In this document: piece by piece, positions 62,837 to 64,000 of the stretch
Numbering within the stretch: the stretch's first letter is position 1
How the letters are laid out: every line of letters begins with the position of its first letter
NCBI GenBank assembly: GCA_943912855.1
Contig: CALTVC010000001.1
Coordinates: forward strand, 186,001-250,000
Length of the DNA stretch: 64,000 nucleotides
Reading direction: 5' to 3'
Source of the DNA: an uncultured Flavobacterium sp.
Lineage (GTDB): Bacteria > Bacteroidota > Bacteroidia > Flavobacteriales > Flavobacteriaceae
Program-made: the position numbers and the translations under genes
The notes under the pieces: generated by a model
Database searches by the model: none
What the model was told of the DNA's origin: nothing
The model's input: only the letters and a program-made list of their open reading frames with translations

Positions 62837-63292
62837 GTGAACACATTAAGCTACAAAACAGTTTCTGCAAACAAGGCCACTGCACAAAAAGAGTGGATAG
62901 TTGTTGATGCTGAAGGGCATAATCTGGGACGTTTTGCTTCTAAAGTTGCGATGCTTTTAAGAGGTAAATACAAAACAAATTATACTCCGCACGTGGACTG
63001 TGGTGATAACGTGATTGTTATCAACGCGGACAAGATTAACCTTACCGGGAACAAACTGGAAGATAAGACGTACATCCGTCATACCGGTTACCCAGGTGGA
63101 CAAAGAACTCTTTCTGCTAAAAACGTAATGGCTAAGAACCCTGCAATTTTAGTAGAGAAAGCGGTTAAAGGAATGCTACCTAAGAACAAACTTGGGGCTC
63201 AGCTTTTCCGTAACCTGAATGTATATGTAGGACCTGACCACAAACATGCTGCTCAGACTCCTAAAACCGTTAACTTAAACGACCTAAAGTAA
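62837..63292 (+). CDS. rplM: 50S ribosomal protein L13
   Basis: 151-residue L13. [37 protein letters not shown] is the family core. The reading frame begins with GTG at 62837 (MNTLSYKT), consistent with flavobacterial L13 N-termini; no in-frame ATG lies near. It is followed by rpsI after 1 base. Confidence 0.95.
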   Translation: MNTLSYKTVSANKATAQKEWIVVDAEGHNLGRFASKVAMLLRGKYKTNYTPHVDCGDNVIVINADKINLTGNKLEDKTYIRHTGYPGGQRTLSAKNVMAKNPAILVEKAVKGMLPKNKLGAQLFRNLNVYVGPDHKHAAQTPKTVNLNDLK

Positions 63293-63293
63293 G

Positions 63294-63680
63294 ATGGCGA
63301 CAATTCACAAAATCGGCAGGAGGAAAACTGCTGTTGCCCGTGTGTACCTAACTCCGGGTGAAGGAAAAATCACTGTTAACAAAAAAGACGTTGCAGTATA
63401 TTTCCCTACCGCTACACTACAGTACAAAGTGCGTCAGCCACTTTCTCTTACTAACAACGTAGAGAACTTTGACGTAAAAGTAAACGTATACGGTGGTGGT
63501 GTTACTGGTCAGGCTGAGGCTGTACGTATGGCTATCGCTCGCGCTATGTGCGAAGTTGATGCTGAGAACAGGCTTGTGCTTAAACCAGAAGGACTATTAA
63601 CAAGGGATCCTCGTATGGTAGAACGTAAGAAATTCGGCCAGAAGAAAGCTCGTAAGAGATTCCAGTTCTCTAAACGTTAA
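63294..63680 (+). CDS. rpsI: 30S ribosomal protein S9
   Basis: 128-residue S9. [13 protein letters not shown] at the start, [19 protein letters not shown] in the middle and the basic C-terminal [18 protein letters not shown] are conserved; the terminal KR contacts P-site tRNA. Confidence 0.97.
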   Translation: MATIHKIGRRKTAVARVYLTPGEGKITVNKKDVAVYFPTATLQYKVRQPLSLTNNVENFDVKVNVYGGGVTGQAEAVRMAIARAMCEVDAENRLVLKPEGLLTRDPRMVERKKFGQKKARKRFQFSKR

Positions 63681-63753
63681 TATTTCTATCTTCCTGAAAT
63701 TACTCAGGATACTGATTATTGATTTAATTAATAAAGAAACCATGTTGCTGTTG

Positions 63754-63771
63754 CCCCGCCGAGGCGAGGGG
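63754..63771. repeat. GC-rich near-palindrome in the rpsI-rpsB gap
   Basis: CCCCGCCGAGGCGAGGGG is an imperfect hairpin in an otherwise AT-rich gap of 166 bases. A small TCCTGA/TCAGGA hairpin lies at 63691-63708. Either could attenuate read-through to rpsB. Confidence 0.45.
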
Positions 63772-63846
63772 TTAGTTTAGCATCTAAATGCAAATGACTT
63801 AACTGCCACTGCATTGCTATTCAACAGAACGTAAACTATTACAAAA

Positions 63847-64000
63847 ATGGCAAACAAAGTAGATGTAAAAGAATTACTGGAAGCAGGTGTTCACTTCGGG
63901 CACATGACCAGGAAATGGGATCCAAACATGGCTCCTTATATATACATGGAGCGTAATGGCATACACATTATCAACCTGTATAAAACTGCAGCTAAAATTG
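63847..64000 (+). CDS. rpsB: 30S ribosomal protein S2 (partial)
   Basis: The first 51 codons of S2 are present ([19 protein letters not shown], then [22 protein letters not shown]); the window ends inside the gene. The GVHFGH motif is diagnostic. rplM-rpsI-rpsB order is usual in Bacteroidota. Confidence 0.95.
   Translation, partial: MANKVDVKELLEAGVHFGHMTRKWDPNMAPYIYMERNGIHIINLYKTAAKI

Overview
The window is a 64 kb chromosomal segment of a Bacteroidota bacterium, most likely a Flavobacteriaceae member close to Flavobacterium. The evidence is SusC/SusD outer-membrane genes, type IX secretion (T9SS) C-terminal sorting domains, a PorP/SprF protein, a mevalonate pathway, an Nfu protein with a duplicated N-terminal domain, and promoters of the Bacteroidota type (TTG, a gap of about 19, then TAnnTTTG). 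I see no rRNA, tRNA, CRISPR array, prophage or complete insertion sequence.

Layout. 0.1-5.3 kb: an AsmA-like protein, a FadL-type porin with a GDSL lipoprotein, and a small membrane protein. 5.4-9.8 kb: trigger factor, clpP, clpX (protein quality control) and a convergent nfu. 10.4-12.8 kb: an orphan PorP/SprF protein, a gamma carbonic anhydrase and murI. 12.9-22 kb: an envelope cluster read leftwards (CBS protein, nadK, DUF6089 protein, uppS, bamA, two ompH/skp genes, murI) with divergent pdxJ and an esterase. 22-34.7 kb: a large AsmA-like protein, an M3 peptidase, a lone arsC, several uncharacterised secreted or membrane proteins, mevalonate kinase with diphosphomevalonate decarboxylase, and a LytS/LytTR two-component system. 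34.8-38.6 kb: a small orphan protein, a beta-barrel protein, a GDPD phosphodiesterase and a YhiN-type flavoprotein. 38.7-58.6 kb: a complete maltodextrin/starch utilisation locus. 58.9-62.6 kb: three small lipoproteins and an M13 peptidase. 62.8-64 kb: the ribosomal protein operon rplM-rpsI-rpsB, cut by the window end.

The starch locus has two arms around a LacI regulator gene. The rightward arm (susC, susD, susE, T9SS-exported amylase) cuts starch at the surface and imports oligosaccharides. The leftward arm (MFS transporter, beta-phosphoglucomutase, GH65 phosphorylase, neopullulanase, a small DUF1871-like protein, a second amylase, and a T9SS protein built from SusE/F-like modules) finishes degradation in the periplasm and cytoplasm.

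The most unusual non-coding content is a set of dispersed palindromic repeats of several families in intergenic gaps (7.5, 8.8, 22.0, 30.0, 36.3, 43.5, 48.3-48.7 and 58.7 kb). Two further regions look like regulatory arrays: a three-box site between lytS and the small gene at 34.86 kb, and a duplicated dyad-plus-promoter unit behind arsC at 27.6-27.74 kb. No clearly new multi-gene defence or mobile system is visible.
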